Source: Phoronis australis
Taxonomy: Eukaryota; Phoronida; Phoronidae
DNA length: 64,000 nucleotides
Direction of reading: 5' to 3'
NCBI GenBank assembly: GCA_002633005.1
Contig: NMRA01000211.1
Span: 508,790-572,789, forward strand
Below are positions 50,269-62,039 of the stretch, piece after piece. The notes under the pieces are model-generated. The model was not told where the DNA came from, did no database searches, and was given only the letters and a program-made list of their open reading frames with translations. Position 1 is the first letter of the stretch; each line of letters begins with the position of its first letter. The position numbers and the translations under genes were made by a program.

Positions 50269-52061
50269 TTTCACTGTTCCCATTTCCTGTCAGAAATAAG
50301 ACGAGATGAACACCGGTGTTCTGGACACTGCTATACACCACTCTTCAAAAAAGCACGTCTCTATTAAGTACGTCTTTTTATGACGAAATCGACACACTGC
50401 AGAAAAAATAAGTAGCGTTGAACCATGTTATCGCAGCTCGTGCAACATTGTTTGGTAGCAATATTACTGTGCAGGCTTATGCAAGGTTTCGGGTACTTAG
50501 CGCAAGCAGAAAAAATATTACCAAATGTTTTGGTCCTGCTCGGGAGAACCAACTTATATATGAGCTTGTAACAAAATGGTGCCTTTTTATTTATGAAAAT
50601 ATAAATGCGCTACTTTGCTGGTCGCCCAGATTTATTTTTCCTAGGGGGTATGACCCCCGGCAAATTTGCAGTACATAAATCCACGGCAGAGTTTCAATTC
50701 TGATGATACTAGTACGCAACGCACGTGCTTCTTAGGGTAGATGTTTCATTCGTTGGCGATAAGTGGTGGCGAGGAGAACCAAAGCGAAGGCACCGGCGAA
50801 AGAATCGTATTATTCTCAGCGGAACTTCATCACAGTGGTGAAAGACATAGCCTCGGATTTTCCCATTATTCATCAATTTTTGCTTTTGTGTTCATTTTTT
50901 TGGCATAGAATCAAAATTGTATGCCAACCATTCACTGACGATATCATGCATGCTCGTAGTGGTGTATCCCACCTTTGCACGGCGCCATGTGCTTGTAAAT
51001 ATATTTTGTTTAGACCCTCCCCACTTATTTCAGTGGCTTTTTTTCTTGGGGGCTTGTTTTAGAAGCTTGCAAACGTCTAAGAGACAATGTAAGCATAACA
51101 ACAAACACAACTATATTTGGGAAGTCATTTGCCATCATCAGGGAATGTGGCAATCCCAAGAATGTATCACGTGTCACATCCAGAAGAAGCGACATTTGAC
51201 GACCAACATAAAAATCACTTGTGTAAGAGGCTATCTCAAGGTAATTAAAACTTGTTGCTGGAATGAAGATTTCGTTTTATATTTTACATGTGCATATACA
51301 TATGTATGTTGCTACTATAAAAATGAGATGAGTTTTACTTTCTCATGTCAAGCAACTGGCCCCCACCAATTGCACGAGTTGGTTGCTTGAAAATGTCACA
51401 AGGAGTCTGTGGAACGCACTGCTGGTAAGATGTCATCTTGCTACAGACGTTTGTCTTTCGCATGTAGTTGTACTGTTTCTAGGTTAACTAAATCTGGACT
51501 ATACTTGAAAACGCAGGTTGCCTACAACAGTATGTAGCAAAGCAATCCAATTCAGGGGTGGAAACCCACTTTACCACGGGCACGCATCCAGGGCACAAAA
51601 AGCTTGCGGTCCGCAAAAAATGTTGCAACGGAATCAGAACTCTAGCCACAGGCATGACACCGGTACTCGTGCCACAGACGCTGTTTTGTGTGCACTTCGG
51701 TCACTTTTATTGAAAATTGTCCGTAGTATGATTTACTGTATGTGGTTGGAGTTTTGGACCCGTAGTACTAAAAGTGTGGGTGATAGGAGATTTTGCGTTG
51801 TGTGGTAAGACCCACTCTTTAAATAGAAGCCTGAAGATGAGATATGTGTCTCGAAATATCGCTTTTTAAAATATGTTACCTGCTGATGTCGTTTGGATTT
51901 TTGTTGCACTGTTGCGATGTAAAGACAAGATCTCTATGTAGAGAGTTGGAAAAAACTGAGATTAAACTAGTAAAACAGATCAAAGTCGTGTTTTTAATGA
52001 AATATGTCTCTATGTATATACTGACTGTACTTCGGGAGCAAGTTTTCTGTTATACAGAATT
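50269..52061. other. Intergenic stretch between Jockey-type and Penelope-like elements
   Basis: ORFs such as 50917-51390 (157 codons) carry no recognised domain. The segment near 51830-51880 (GAGATATGTGTCTCGAAATATCG) resembles the GTTTCGAAATATCGTGTG word in the nearby Penelope-like 3' ends. It may come from a related element. Confidence 0.3.
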
Positions 52062-52723
52062 TGTTAAATGCACGACACTTTTCATTGTTCACGGTCTTTA
52101 TTCCGTTGCGTTCATACTTTCTGAATAAAACTCTACTCTCAACTGAACATAGATACAGTAACTGACCTAGCGACATAATTAAAAGACACACGATATTTCG
52201 AAACATACTTGTGTCATTCTCAAGTGAAGATAAAATGACACAGTAATGCCACCACAGAGTATAAGCTGACGACACACACAGTGAGACACGGCGGGTGTGA
52301 AATATTGCACAGAATGACTAATGAATTGGGGTAACAAGAAAGTCACGCAAACAAGCGTAACGTGCGGCGCGACCCTGTTTGCTGCTCATTCAAAACAGGC
52401 TTCTCAAAAGCAATTAAAAGGGACTCTAATACTTTCAAACGCAGCGCAGCTTGTTCCACGTAGCGAATTGACGTGTTTTCCACAATTTCTTGACGGGTGA
52501 TTTTACGTGCGTGGTATTGCAGAAAATGATCTGGAATGGCGCCATTTTGAAGATGCATGGATAACCGACGGGAAAGACTGCAAACCGTTTGACCAATGTA
52601 ACATTGTTTGACGTTTGAACGAAGACATTCTTTCATAGGGCATACAAATTCATAAACAACACTACACTGTGCAACGGGGCGGACTTTCGCTTTAGAAATG
52701 TTATTTTTCATGACCAAGTTGGA
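52062..52723 (-). mobile_element. Penelope-like element, 3' end with GIY-YIG endonuclease domain (copy 1)
   Basis: Read leftward from the N gap, the frame encodes a complete GIY-YIG domain: CSVVYEFVCPMKEC, QCYIGQTVCSLSRRLSMHLQ, NGAIPDH, and the later Glu in LRLKVLESLLIAFEKPVLNE. It ends RTLRLFA and stop at 52343. The 3' untranslated part runs to 52062, ending in CATTTAACAAA. In Penelope-like elements this endonuclease follows a telomerase-like reverse transcriptase, which here would lie in the gap. The catalytic Tyr, Arg and Glu are kept. Confidence 0.85.
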
Positions 52724-52886
52724 NNNNNNNNNNNNNNNNNNNNNNNNNNNNNNNNNNNNNNNNNNNNNNNNNNNNNNNNNNNNNNNNNNNNNNNNNNNNN
52801 NNNNNNNNNNNNNNNNNNNNNNNNNNNNNNNNNNNNNNNNNNNNNNNNNNNNNNNNNNNNNNNNNNNNNNNNNNNNNNNNNNNNNN
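52724..52886. other. Assembly gap of 163 N
   Basis: The gap lies exactly in the middle of an inverted repeat formed by two Penelope-like 3' ends. This suggests the assembler could not resolve the palindrome. Any real length or content is unknown. Confidence 1.
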
Positions 52887-53191
52887 CGCACGTTACACTT
52901 GTTTGCGTGACTTTCCTGTTACCCCAATTCATTAGTCATTCTTTGCAGTATTTCACACCCGCCGTGTCTCACTGTGTGTGTCGTCAGCTTATACTCTGTG
53001 GTGGCATTACTGCGTCATTTTATCTTCACTTGAGAATGAAACAAGTATGTTTCGAAATATCGTGTGTCTTTTAATTATGTCGCTAGGTCAGTTACTGTAT
53101 CTATGTTCAGTTGAGAGTAGAGTTTTGTTCAGAAAGTATGAACGCAACGGAATAAAGACCGTGAACAATGAAAAGTGTCGTGCATTTAACA
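52887..53191 (+). mobile_element. Penelope-like element 3' end (copy 2), inverted relative to copy 1
   Basis: The sequence begins with the last codons RTLHLFA and stop at 52910. It then follows copy 1's 3' untranslated part almost base for base in the opposite orientation, ending at the same CATTTAACAAA. Differences are few (for example TTACAC for TTACGC, and CTGCGTC for CTGTGTC). Only the end of the coding region lies outside the gap. Confidence 0.85.
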
Positions 53192-53197
53192 AAGTAA

Positions 53198-53299
53198 TGT
53201 ATATACATATATAATTATTTTTACATGTATATGCATACGTATACATGTACGTATATGTATATGTATATATGTATATATATATATATATATACATTTTTT

Positions 53300-53341
<42 letters not shown>

Positions 53342-53356
53342 CATGTATATATACAG
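53198..53356. repeat. Compound TA and CA microsatellite
   Basis: A TATA-rich run with TATG and TACG interruptions leads into 11 or so CA units (53299-53323) and a second TA run. It starts right at the 3' end of the Penelope-like copy 2. Confidence 0.95.
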
Positions 53357-54540
53357 TTTTAAACCAAATAGTGTTTTAATTTTGTAATTAAGAAAGCACG
53401 CAGTTGATAGCGGGAGGAACATTGTTGATGCAGTGCATCATTTTTGTCATTGGTTATTGTGTTTTATTTACATATCACGCTGTTTTTTTGATAGGTAGCA
53501 GTGCATCTTTCGCTTCTGTGATTGGGTTTCTTTTAGTAAGCCGGCTCTTTCCAGTGGCTACAATAGCATTTGCATAGTCTAATAGTACCTTGACCGGCCG
53601 GCTATTATTACGTATTAGCCTCTGTATGTTACGCAGGTTTTGGTGACTAGCGTTTCTCATGTATAGCGGCATTCGTTGACAAGATCTGTATCGCGAATCA
53701 CGTGTTTTCCTCGGAGATGCTGGAATTTTTATATTAAGCACAGACTGTTGGCCAAACTGTTGTAAGTACTGAGTATTATGGCATAGCATGTTGTACTCAC
53801 GTGTATCTACTAGCTGAATTTAGAGCGTATATAGTTGTTCTTTAACGTATAATTTCATTCAGCTGCTTGTTTGGTGTACATGTTGCACGGTACCCAGTTC
53901 ATAGTATATATAGTTACAGGTCGCAGTTAGGCAGTTGTTTGTGCATGGTAATGGTTTCCAATAGTAGAATATAGATAGTACGGGTTCCAGTGTATTGTTG
54001 GCGAGGTACATGTAGTATTTGCCTGTCATAGAGTCATTTTCGCGAGCCTTTCTAACGCTCTTGGTATATAGTGCTTGTTTATTACGCTTCCTTGCCGACT
54101 AGTACTCAGACTGTGTTTTTTTCTTTATTACAGATAACCGCTTTTTCGGTTTCTCCTTTTCAACGCTTGTTCGGACACTTTTCATCGCTTGCAACTAAAT
54201 AATAAAGTGTGTTATGCAAACGGCTTTTAACTTATCCCTGTAGCCAGACGCGGCTACAAACATAATTTTTAGAGCTAGAATATTCCCTTGAATCGTCTTA
54301 CACTTTTGTGAGAATTTGGGCCTGTACTATAATACAGGCCCAAACTGACACAAGCAAAAATTGTTGTGATAACTAGGGCACATTGTGGGATTGTAGTGTT
54401 GACCCAAATTGTCACAAATTTGAAGTTGTGACTATTTGGGATGTTGTGACTATTTGCCGGCCTGCGCAGCCCTTGAGGTTGGGGGTGAATGTCGGCTGGT
54501 GTTAAATATTATTGCACTTTCTACTGCTTCACTTTTGTCA
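53357..54540. other. Intergenic stretch with an unassigned minus-strand ORF at 53475-53789
   Basis: The 104-codon ORF on the minus strand includes the basic motif YANAIVATGKSRLTKRNP but matches no family I recognise. The rest holds no recognised gene. A perfect hairpin lies at 54315-54344. Confidence 0.3.
54315..54344. repeat. Perfect hairpin, 12-bp stem, 6-nt loop
   Basis: TTTGGGCCTGTA and TACAGGCCCAAA flank the loop CTATAA. Nearby words such as GACCCAAATTGTCACAAATT suggest it may be part of a small, decayed inverted-repeat element. Confidence 0.75.
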
Positions 54541-54543
54541 CAA

Positions 54544-54628
54544 CAATACACACACGTACACACACACGTACACGCACACCACACCACACACACACCCACA
54601 CCCACACACACACATACACACACACTTA
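54544..54628. repeat. CA-rich low-complexity tract
   Basis: About 85 bases of ACAC repeats with regular G and C interruptions (ACGTACAC, CACACCCAC). It has no coding meaning. Confidence 0.9.
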
Positions 54629-55299
54629 CCCCAAATCATGATTGAGGGACAAAGTACTAGATAATTACCGCAACAGTCGCCTCTGTTGGTGATCGTAACA
54701 TGCGTAATTACACAGTATGCCTGTAAGTCTACTTGCCACCACGGGTTCTTCTCTTCATGTACAGTGTGTGTACATGACCCTTGTGTGTACCATCTGGCTT
54801 GGTTACCGTCAACAGCATTTTCAGCAAATCCTTGTAGGTTCGCGGTGCTTGATTGCAGTGCTGTTTTCCTCAGGTCTTAAGAAAATCAAATGCGTATGAA
54901 CAAAGTGAAAATAGTCAATTGTTGAACATCGTTTCATTTGCGGTCTGAAAAACTCCATATTAACCTCTATAAAAGTCACTAGATGTGTTACCATTTCTCT
55001 AGCCCTCACGAACACATCAACGTTTTGAGAATTTTGAGAACGTGACTAGTGTAGCAATTAAACAACTGGGACAGCAAAGCCCGCCAGTGGTACCTTAGCG
55101 TGCAGGTGAGATTGACCGCCTTCCTTCACAGAGCAACCACCAATGAACATCGTGATCGAATTATGCGAATATCAGGAGTGTATATTTGGGTTGTTCTGTG
55201 AGGCTCTTTTCAAAATGAGTAGTGTGTGCTGCCGCCAGCTGGGCGTTTAAAATCGTCACCAAATCAATACTTGGGCTACCGAGCAATACAGTACCAAAT

Positions 55300-55975
55300 G
55301 ACAACTATGACGTTTTTTATTGACCTTCTTACCAGAGATTATCATTTTTTCATTTTACTTAATACGCATTCTCTATCTATTACTTGTAATTGTGTTGGTC
55401 ATTATATTTTGGCATCCTTTTCATCACTGGTAACGAGCTTGTGACGCAGGTATGTATTCGGGACATATATCGATCATAAATGGTATTTCACTCGTTAGAT
55501 ATATTTCTGTGAGCATATTGATACGTCTTACTCCGTTCTATCTCATTTGGGATTAGTCCACTAATGCCTTTGTGCAGGACTACACGTTGCTTTCCCAGTC
55601 TTCTTATTGGGTTATTTTTATCACGTGCCTTTGGTTTGTTCAGCTCAGAAGCTGATGTTTGTCACGTAGTTTAGGCATTCTCTTTGTTATCTAATCTCGT
55701 GTTTCAGGTCTTCTGTGTACGACCGAAAACTTAATTTTCCCACCCCCTACCATCCCCCATTTTCTCGTACCCCCGCGTGACCGGCGCTTTTTATTGCCCG
55801 TAATTTTTTATTTCATTTAGATTGTATTCTCTATGTAATACTTGTTACTGTATTCGCCATAATAAATGACCTTATATCGCCTACCTCGGTCTCCTTTTCA
55901 TCTCTGGTAAGGAGCTTGTGACCCACGTATCATTTTTATATTCGAGACATAATGTCGATCATAAAAAATTCCATC
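55300..55975. repeat. Diverged direct duplication, two copies about 485 bp apart
   Basis: Blocks TTTTTTATTG, ATTCTCTAT-TA-TACTTGT, CCTTTTCATC-CTGGTAA, GAGCTTGTGACCA-GTAT and CGATCATAAA occur in the same order in 55310-55490 and in 55785-55970. The copies differ by many substitutions and small indels. Confidence 0.5.
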
Positions 55976-56007
55976 TTACAAAATTACCAGATTTTAAGAA
56001 ATCAATA

Positions 56008-57240
56008 ATCGTGCCACAATGAACACCGAATGACACATGACAAACTGTACTCTGGAAAGGGTCGTCAGAGACTCAAAAATGGCGCCCAAAAAGGAGCTAT
56101 CTCATACATTCGGGGTACCAAAATAAACAATTTGGTCTGTCACAAGCGATTTGCTAACCAGTAACTTCTATTTGAATAACATGGGATTTTTTATTGTGGT
56201 ACCTCGAATATATTCTTTTTAGGCGTCGTTTATGAGTTTCTGGCTGACTCTTTCCGGAGGCAAATTTGTCATCCGTTGTTCATTGCCACACGACTGTTGG
56301 TTTTAAGTCAGCCGGCACCTCAAATATCTAATGTAGCTCAAACTTTCAATGGCATACGGTGATTGATATTTTGGGGGATTTCTGTTCAGAGTGTATTTTG
56401 TCTGTCATGGGGCATTTAGTGATCAGATACATGTATTGAATCATATGGAATTGGCTTTTTGGTGTATCTCGAATGTATGAGCTAGTTCATGTTGGGGGGA
56501 GGGTTCTTTTTGGTTTTCTGGAGGACCCTTTCCAGAGTGCAATTTTTCTATCATTGCCATTCGGTGTTCAGTGCTATATGGTAAGTTTTAAATCAATTTA
56601 GCTAGTACCTTGAATATCTAATCTAGCTCAAATTTTCAATCTCATACGGCGGTTGACATTTTTGCTGATTTCTGGGGGGTACAACCCAGAGTGTATTTTG
56701 TCTGTCATGGAGCTTTTAGTGATCAGTGTCATATATTAAATCACATGGAAATGGTTTGTTGCGGTACCTCGTATGTATAAGCTAGCTCATTTTGGGGGGC
56801 CTTTTTGGGTTTCTGACGGAACTTTCCAGAGTGCAATTTGTATGTCATGGGTCATTCACTTTTCTTTGTGGTACTATTGTTCATTCTAAATCGGTTTTGG
56901 CTGATACCTTGAATATCTAATCTACCTCAAATTTTCAATGGCATCTCGTTGGTTGATATTTGGGGTGGGGTTGTGTCGCGCACAACCCAGAGTACATTTT
57001 GTCTGTCATGGGGTATTTAGTGATCAATGACATGAATCAAATGGAGCTGGTTTTGTGTGGTACCTCGAATGTGTGAGCTAGCTAATTCTTTTGGTCATTT
57101 TTGGTTTCTGCCAGACTCATGCCAGAGTGTAATTTGTCTGTCATGGGTCATTCGGTGTTCACCGCGGTACTATTGTCCGTTTTAAATCAGTTTTGGCCGG
57201 TACTTCGAATATCTAATTTAGCTCATTTTTGACCCTCTTA
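56008..57240. repeat. Dimeric tandem satellite, unit about 295 bp made of two about 148-bp half-units, preceded by one inverted half-unit
   Basis: Half-unit A starts with GGTACCTCGAATGTATGAGC-like words at 56198, 56461, 56762 and 57059. Half-unit B starts with GTACCTTGAATATCTAATC-like words at 56314, 56605, 56903 and 57198. A and B are themselves related (GTACCTCGAAT, CCAGAGTG-AATTTGTCTGTCATGGG-style blocks). So the unit is a dimer repeated about 3.5 times. 56008-56125 is one A-type half-unit in reverse orientation (CCGAATGACACATGACAAAC is its reverse-strand core). Confidence 0.8.
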
Positions 57241-58206
57241 TAAGGTTCCCAGGGGTCGTCGCACCCAGAGCGAAAACAATGGTAGACGTCCATTTCTGTA
57301 TATACTGAGGTAGACTCTAAGTGCTCCCATGATCAGGTGTTGGTACCTCGCTCACCCATGGTAAGTGCTCTGGGCTGCCGGTCTAGTAGCCGGTGATGAG
57401 AAACTAAATTTCATCAGAAATCTAAATGCAGTAAGAAAGGAAGTTTGATACGAGTTCTTTCGTTTTCGAGGTCAAGAAATCCGATTCTATTGCTATTTTG
57501 CGAATTTGGAGTATGTAGAATGCACAAAATACAGATTACGTCGCAAACGCGATGTACATGTAGGTATATGGAGTATGTATGCATGCATAGATTTCTATAA
57601 CAATTTCTTTTTTATTGCAAAAACTGGTGCAGATACATAACACAACAACATATAGAACTGTGCAAAAGAACAGGCTTTTAATTGTTACTTCCATCAAATA
57701 TACATGCGAAAAGTAATTTAGTTTCTGTTCTGGCATCTGTTCGATTCTCGGGTTACCGTCATATTTCAAGCACATTTCCAATTCCCCCATTTGTTTGTAT
57801 CATTAAATTTCTGCATGTTTAAAGAAGCGCTGACATCTACATTAAAACACACCCTCAAAATATTAAAGATATGTTAAATTAGGTTAACGTTTGTAGATTT
57901 TGTTTTAAAAATGGGAAATTAAGTTTGTAAAAGGAACCAGTTCAAAATTCTATTCTGCTCATTTCCTGAAGACCAAATATTATGGTGTTTTTGTCTACGT
58001 CGAAATTTACTTGTAGCACCACAGACCCTCCTGGCATATTTAAAGGACAATGTTACCCGATTTAATTAGTCGTTTTATGGTCTTAATCGGTCTGTGACCA
58101 CATCGGATCATACACGGTCGACCTTGCCTTGCCGAGAGGTGTCGCGTTAACCTGTGAGGAACTCCGCAGCGACGTCAGTGGTTCATTTGCAAAGCGAGTG
58201 CCGCAA
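57241..58206. other. Intergenic stretch, nothing recognised
   Basis: No domain-bearing ORF, RNA gene or clear repeat was found between the satellite and the THAP relic. Confidence 0.35.
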
Positions 58207-58527
58207 TCATGTGGGGTGTCGTTCCCGTTTGTGTGAACTATGAAGCTACAAGGAAAGCGGGTACATCGTTTTTTCGATTTCCTCGAGAGCTCGAAATGCT
58301 TCGAAAGTGGCTAGCGGCAGTGAAAAATGAAAAGTACGGCGTTCATATCTAGTGCGAGGCCATGAAACATCTCCGTGTCTGTGGCCGGAATTTCGTGGAC
58401 AGTGATTTCACAGACGAATCCCGATTTGCCAAACAGTTCATGCCAGGGCAGAAAAAGCAACCGAGGCTGAAGTCAGATGCTGTGCCTAGTGTATTTGCGT
58501 TCGGCACGCACACCTCTACATTTTAGG
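58207..58527 (+). pseudogene. Decayed THAP-type zinc-finger ORF
   Basis: From the ATG at 58207 the frame reads MWGVVPVCVNYEATRKAGTS, then FFRFPRELEMLRKWLAAVKN, a stop (TAG), then LRVCGRNFVDSDF. This follows the THAP layout: C-x-C start, F-x-FP, W, then C-x-x-H-F. The first Cys is missing, and the last ligand His is Asn (RVCGRNF for RVCSEHF), so zinc binding is lost. It ends in TAG at 58525-58527. It could be a transposon relic or a host THAP gene relic. Confidence 0.6.
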
Positions 58528-58555
58528 CTAGGTGCAAGCATGTTTGATGATTTAT

Positions 58556-58962
58556 TCATTCGTCAGGATTGTGTTTGGTCCTCTGGATGTAGTTCTTTTT
58601 CCCAGCCCTAAAAAAAGTCGTGAGCACACCTCTGTTCAGATGCGGTGCAAAATCAGGGTTATCTGTGAGACACATTTCTGCTTCTCCAAGAAGGCGTTCC
58701 CATGTTGAATTTCGTGGCAACAAACGCAAGCGTGAGTCGTTTCCATTACGATGCATTTAGCGCACTGACAACATGACAAGTCATTGAGACGGTTTTTGGA
58801 ACTATCCATATGCTCCATTGGCTGTGCACGTTCACGGCGCCTCTTTAATATTTCTTGATCAGTGTATTTTGGTTCGATGTGGTATCTTGAGAAACCTAAC
58901 GATCTACCTGGGAAGCCTTCGTCAGATGAGTACTCCTCCAAGTCGGAATTGCGAGATGCCAT
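58556..58962 (-). pseudogene. P2X7 cytoplasmic-tail-like zinc-binding protein, frameshifted
   Basis: The frame starts MASRNSDLEEYSSDEGF, then GFSRYHIEPKYTDQE, then SCCQCAKCIVMET, ACVCCHEI. A frameshift near 58685 moves to EMCLTDNPDF and LNRGVLTTFF. This is the order in the zinc-binding domain shared by the P2X7 receptor tail and many invertebrate proteins: C-x-C-x-x-C, CC-x-E, C-I-T-x-H-P-x-F, LN-x-x-VL. There are no P2X channel transmembrane segments. The gene points towards the THAP relic, tail to tail, with about 28 bases between them. Confidence 0.7.
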
Positions 58963-59589
58963 GTTGACATTTATTACAGAGCGTTCTGTTTCAAAATGAA
59001 TTATTCTTACCCTAACCGATAGTCATATCAAAATGAAACAAAGACTGTCTCATTAGATGCAATTAGTAATGCCTTTGGAGTTTTCGTGAGTGCAAATGGT
59101 TTGAGAAGCCAGCAATGAATAAATCACTGCGTTACCGGCTCTAGGTGCAATAAAACTAATTGACCGGACACCGAGGCCGTGTGAGCGCATGCTAATTTAG
59201 TGTTTGGTGACAGAAACTGTTGTGAAACAATAACACGATTTTCTATACCACGGCTTGGTGTTAGGGCAATCGTTATCTACATATACATTATTCAAATAAT
59301 GATTGTCAATGTACAACTTCTGCCCTGACGGTTCTGTGGCCAAAGGGGAGCCTGAATTCGCAGCCCCTGACGAGTAAATAGATTTGCAGTTTCGTGGCTA
59401 ATTCACCAACAAAATCCCATGCACATTATTTTTTTGGCTCACTAGTATAGTAGTTTTTGACTGGAAGTTTAGTTTCCAACTTTGGCTGGTTTATGTTCGT
59501 GATGTCTTCAGTCCGGTCGCGACGGGCCTGATTGAGTTCCGAGCAACTGGCCCCGGATAACAAGCGTTTTGTTTGTTTAGAACTCAAAA

Positions 59590-61850
59590 AATCACAAGTC
59601 TAAACAACACTGATCTAGGTTCTCCTGTCTGTATTGGTAAGAAGCTCAGATGGGGTCTGGCCACCACTGTACAAGTTGTCAGCCAAATTGGTTATGATGC
59701 CTTTCTCTAGAAGATCGCCAAGGACACGTCAGGCAAGCTCTTCTAATGCTGTTTCTGAACCTGGCATCCCCATAGCACATCTGGCATAGACATGCCATGG
59801 AAGGGGGTTACTACGCCGCAGTACTTCATGGATTCACGAGACAGGGAATTTGATAAAAAAACACTCGTGAGGTCCGTCTTGGCTATAAATCGCCACTGGG
59901 CAAGTTTGCGTAGGACCGAATCTACATCTGGCATGAGTGAGGGTTTGAGTTTGGCATGTCTTCCAACATCCGCAAAGGCTGTCACGAGTCGAAAACCACT
60001 GCTGGTTTTTTTGATCAGGAAGGATGGGTTGAGATACTCAACTTGAACATTCACATCTTCAGGGAGAACAAAGACATCGAGTGCTTCAAGGTCGTGAAAC
60101 TTCTGTTGGAGGTCATGGAGTTTTGTCGGCGAGTACATAGGTAGACGACCTTTGCGTTGGGGCGGCAGAGTGGGACCCATGTTAACAGTGGCTTCCAAGG
60201 GACCAGCAGATCCATTGTAACCGGTAAAATTGGGGGTGACGATAGTAGAAATGGAGGCATGAAGGTGTTCGAAAGAATTCCGGGTGACAACCGGTAAACC
60301 TCCGTCGGGATCGACTGAAACGAAGCGAAAATGCTGGACATGCTGTGTTGTTGGAAAGGGGTTTGGGAGGGTGCTACCATTGTAGTTACAGGTGTGGAGA
60401 CGTGGTGTACCTGACAAAAGTGCTCGTCCTTGCGTAAGAACCGGGATTCATTTGTGTCATTTAGTAGGTGTACCTTGCCTTGGTCAGCAGTAATGATCTG
60501 TGGTGTGGGCCACAAGTCAATAGGGTCGCAACATCGGGCATTTGGGGAATCTGTTCGGGGTTCGATAGCTATATCCTGCTTATGTCCAAGTAAATCATCA
60601 AGGACTTCAATGTCGAAACTGTCTCCTGGCCATAACACAGTAGCTGAAGGAAGGGAACGCAGAACGTGTGTTCTACGGACTAGTGACTGTCTTGACAAAG
60701 ATTTAAAGTGATCATAGCGATAGACATCGACTTTTCCCACACCAACTTCTTTGAATTCCTAACTGGTTGCACGGAGATGTTGTTTCTCACCATGAATGGG
60801 GTAGCAGCAAAGACGTCTACATCAATTTCTTAATAACCAGGCCCTCGAAAATCGATTTGTGGCTATCAAGCATGAAAGTGATCTTGGTTTCACCGACAGC
60901 ATCGAGTGGGGAGACACTGTCAGCTTGGAAAGCACATTGCGTGTTGGGGATGATAGGTGTACCGAGTGATCGGGCACAAGATTCGCGTATCATTTTTCCT
61001 GTAGCACCACAATCGAGAGTAAGCCGTACCGGTTGATTGTGACACATAAAGTCGATGAAAGATGACTGGATAATGTGCACTTGGTTCGTTATGGAATCCT
61101 CGGGTTCACGAATCTCGTCGGGACACTCTGAGAGACTGGGATCATCAACCTTGGAGAAGCGGGCTCTCTTAAAACAGCGTTTGTCTTCTGCGGGTAAATA
61201 GGGACACGGAGACACGTAGTGGACAAACAGGGAGAGATGAGCTTGTTTACACAGAGGACAGGACTTTGCTGGGCTTCGGCGAGGCACCGAGGTTGCCTTG
61301 CAAGAGAGTGCCAACAATGCCTAGGCATTTTTAAGAGTTTGTAACTCATCAAGCAATGGCTGAAGTACCTGAGAAATCTCCGGTTTCATTGATGCAAGTG
61401 ACTTACTTCGGAGTTCGAAACCATATCGCTGTTGAACGAGATGAGGCAAACCTGGGTGAATCAAGAGTAACCATGTGAGGACTGCTAAATTCTCTAAGGT
61501 CGGAGACATCTCCTCCTTGTCTGTGATAAGCACGCCATGTTGTAGAATAGTGTCGTCCGCGCCGAGCGAATTGTCTTCCATGAATGACGTGATTCGCTGG
61601 TACATATCTTCCGGGCGCTCGTCGGGTTGGAGGTGAATATCAGAAAACCCAATGAAATATTCTCCAGATGTCTGAGAGCCGTAATGACTTATGATAGTTT
61701 GCTATATACCGGCAAGTGATGTGGACTGTTTGACAATAGCACTACGCGCAATCACAGAACAATAGTTGGTCAATTGGCCTAGCATGAGGTTTAAGTGGGC
61801 TAGTTTCTGACCGGCTGTGCGTATCCAGGATTCTGAGGTACATCCTCTGT
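59590..61850 (-). pseudogene. Gypsy gag-pol remains: capsid, zinc knuckle, protease, reverse transcriptase
   Basis: Gag from about 61700 includes GSQTSGEYFIGFSDIHLQPD and then PEDMYQRITSFMEDNSL, EEMSPTLENLAVLTWLLLIH and LASMKPEISQVLQ. Next comes a CPLCKQAH-x-CP knuckle, then the protease core RLTLDCGATGKMIRE (the usual D-S-G has Cys). The polymerase has GPTLPPQRKGRLPMYS, NPSFLIKKTSSGFRLVTAFA, PDVDSVLRKLAQWRFIAKTD and KYCGVVTPF. A frameshift then leads to ARCAMGMPGSETALEELA and LADNLY, where the catalytic pair LADD has become LADN. Several stops follow. It cannot be active. Confidence 0.8.
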
Positions 61851-62039
61851 ATCGTCAACTAAACCCCTCAAGGGGGCTTAGGGTTTTTGCCATGCATAAT
61901 AGGGTTGAAGAAAGTCCGCAAAATTTGGGTCCCGGGACAGGACATATTGTAATGTTATTCTTCCAGTTATCAAAACTTGTGATTGTTTCACACTTAGTCA
62001 AACACCATTGTTTCGGTGCTTTTGCCATGATTCGATCGT

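Noticed and set aside
50917-51390. 157-codon ORF as a membrane protein
   Set aside because: It is Cys/His/Tyr-rich with no coherent membrane segments or family match. It is probably a chance ORF.
53088-53422. ORFs rich in Tyr-Ile, Tyr-Thr and Cys-Val
   Set aside because: They are translations of the TA and CA microsatellite.
58556-58962. A P2X7 receptor channel gene
   Set aside because: Only the cytoplasmic zinc-binding tail domain is present. There are no transmembrane or ligand-binding regions, and a frameshift breaks it.
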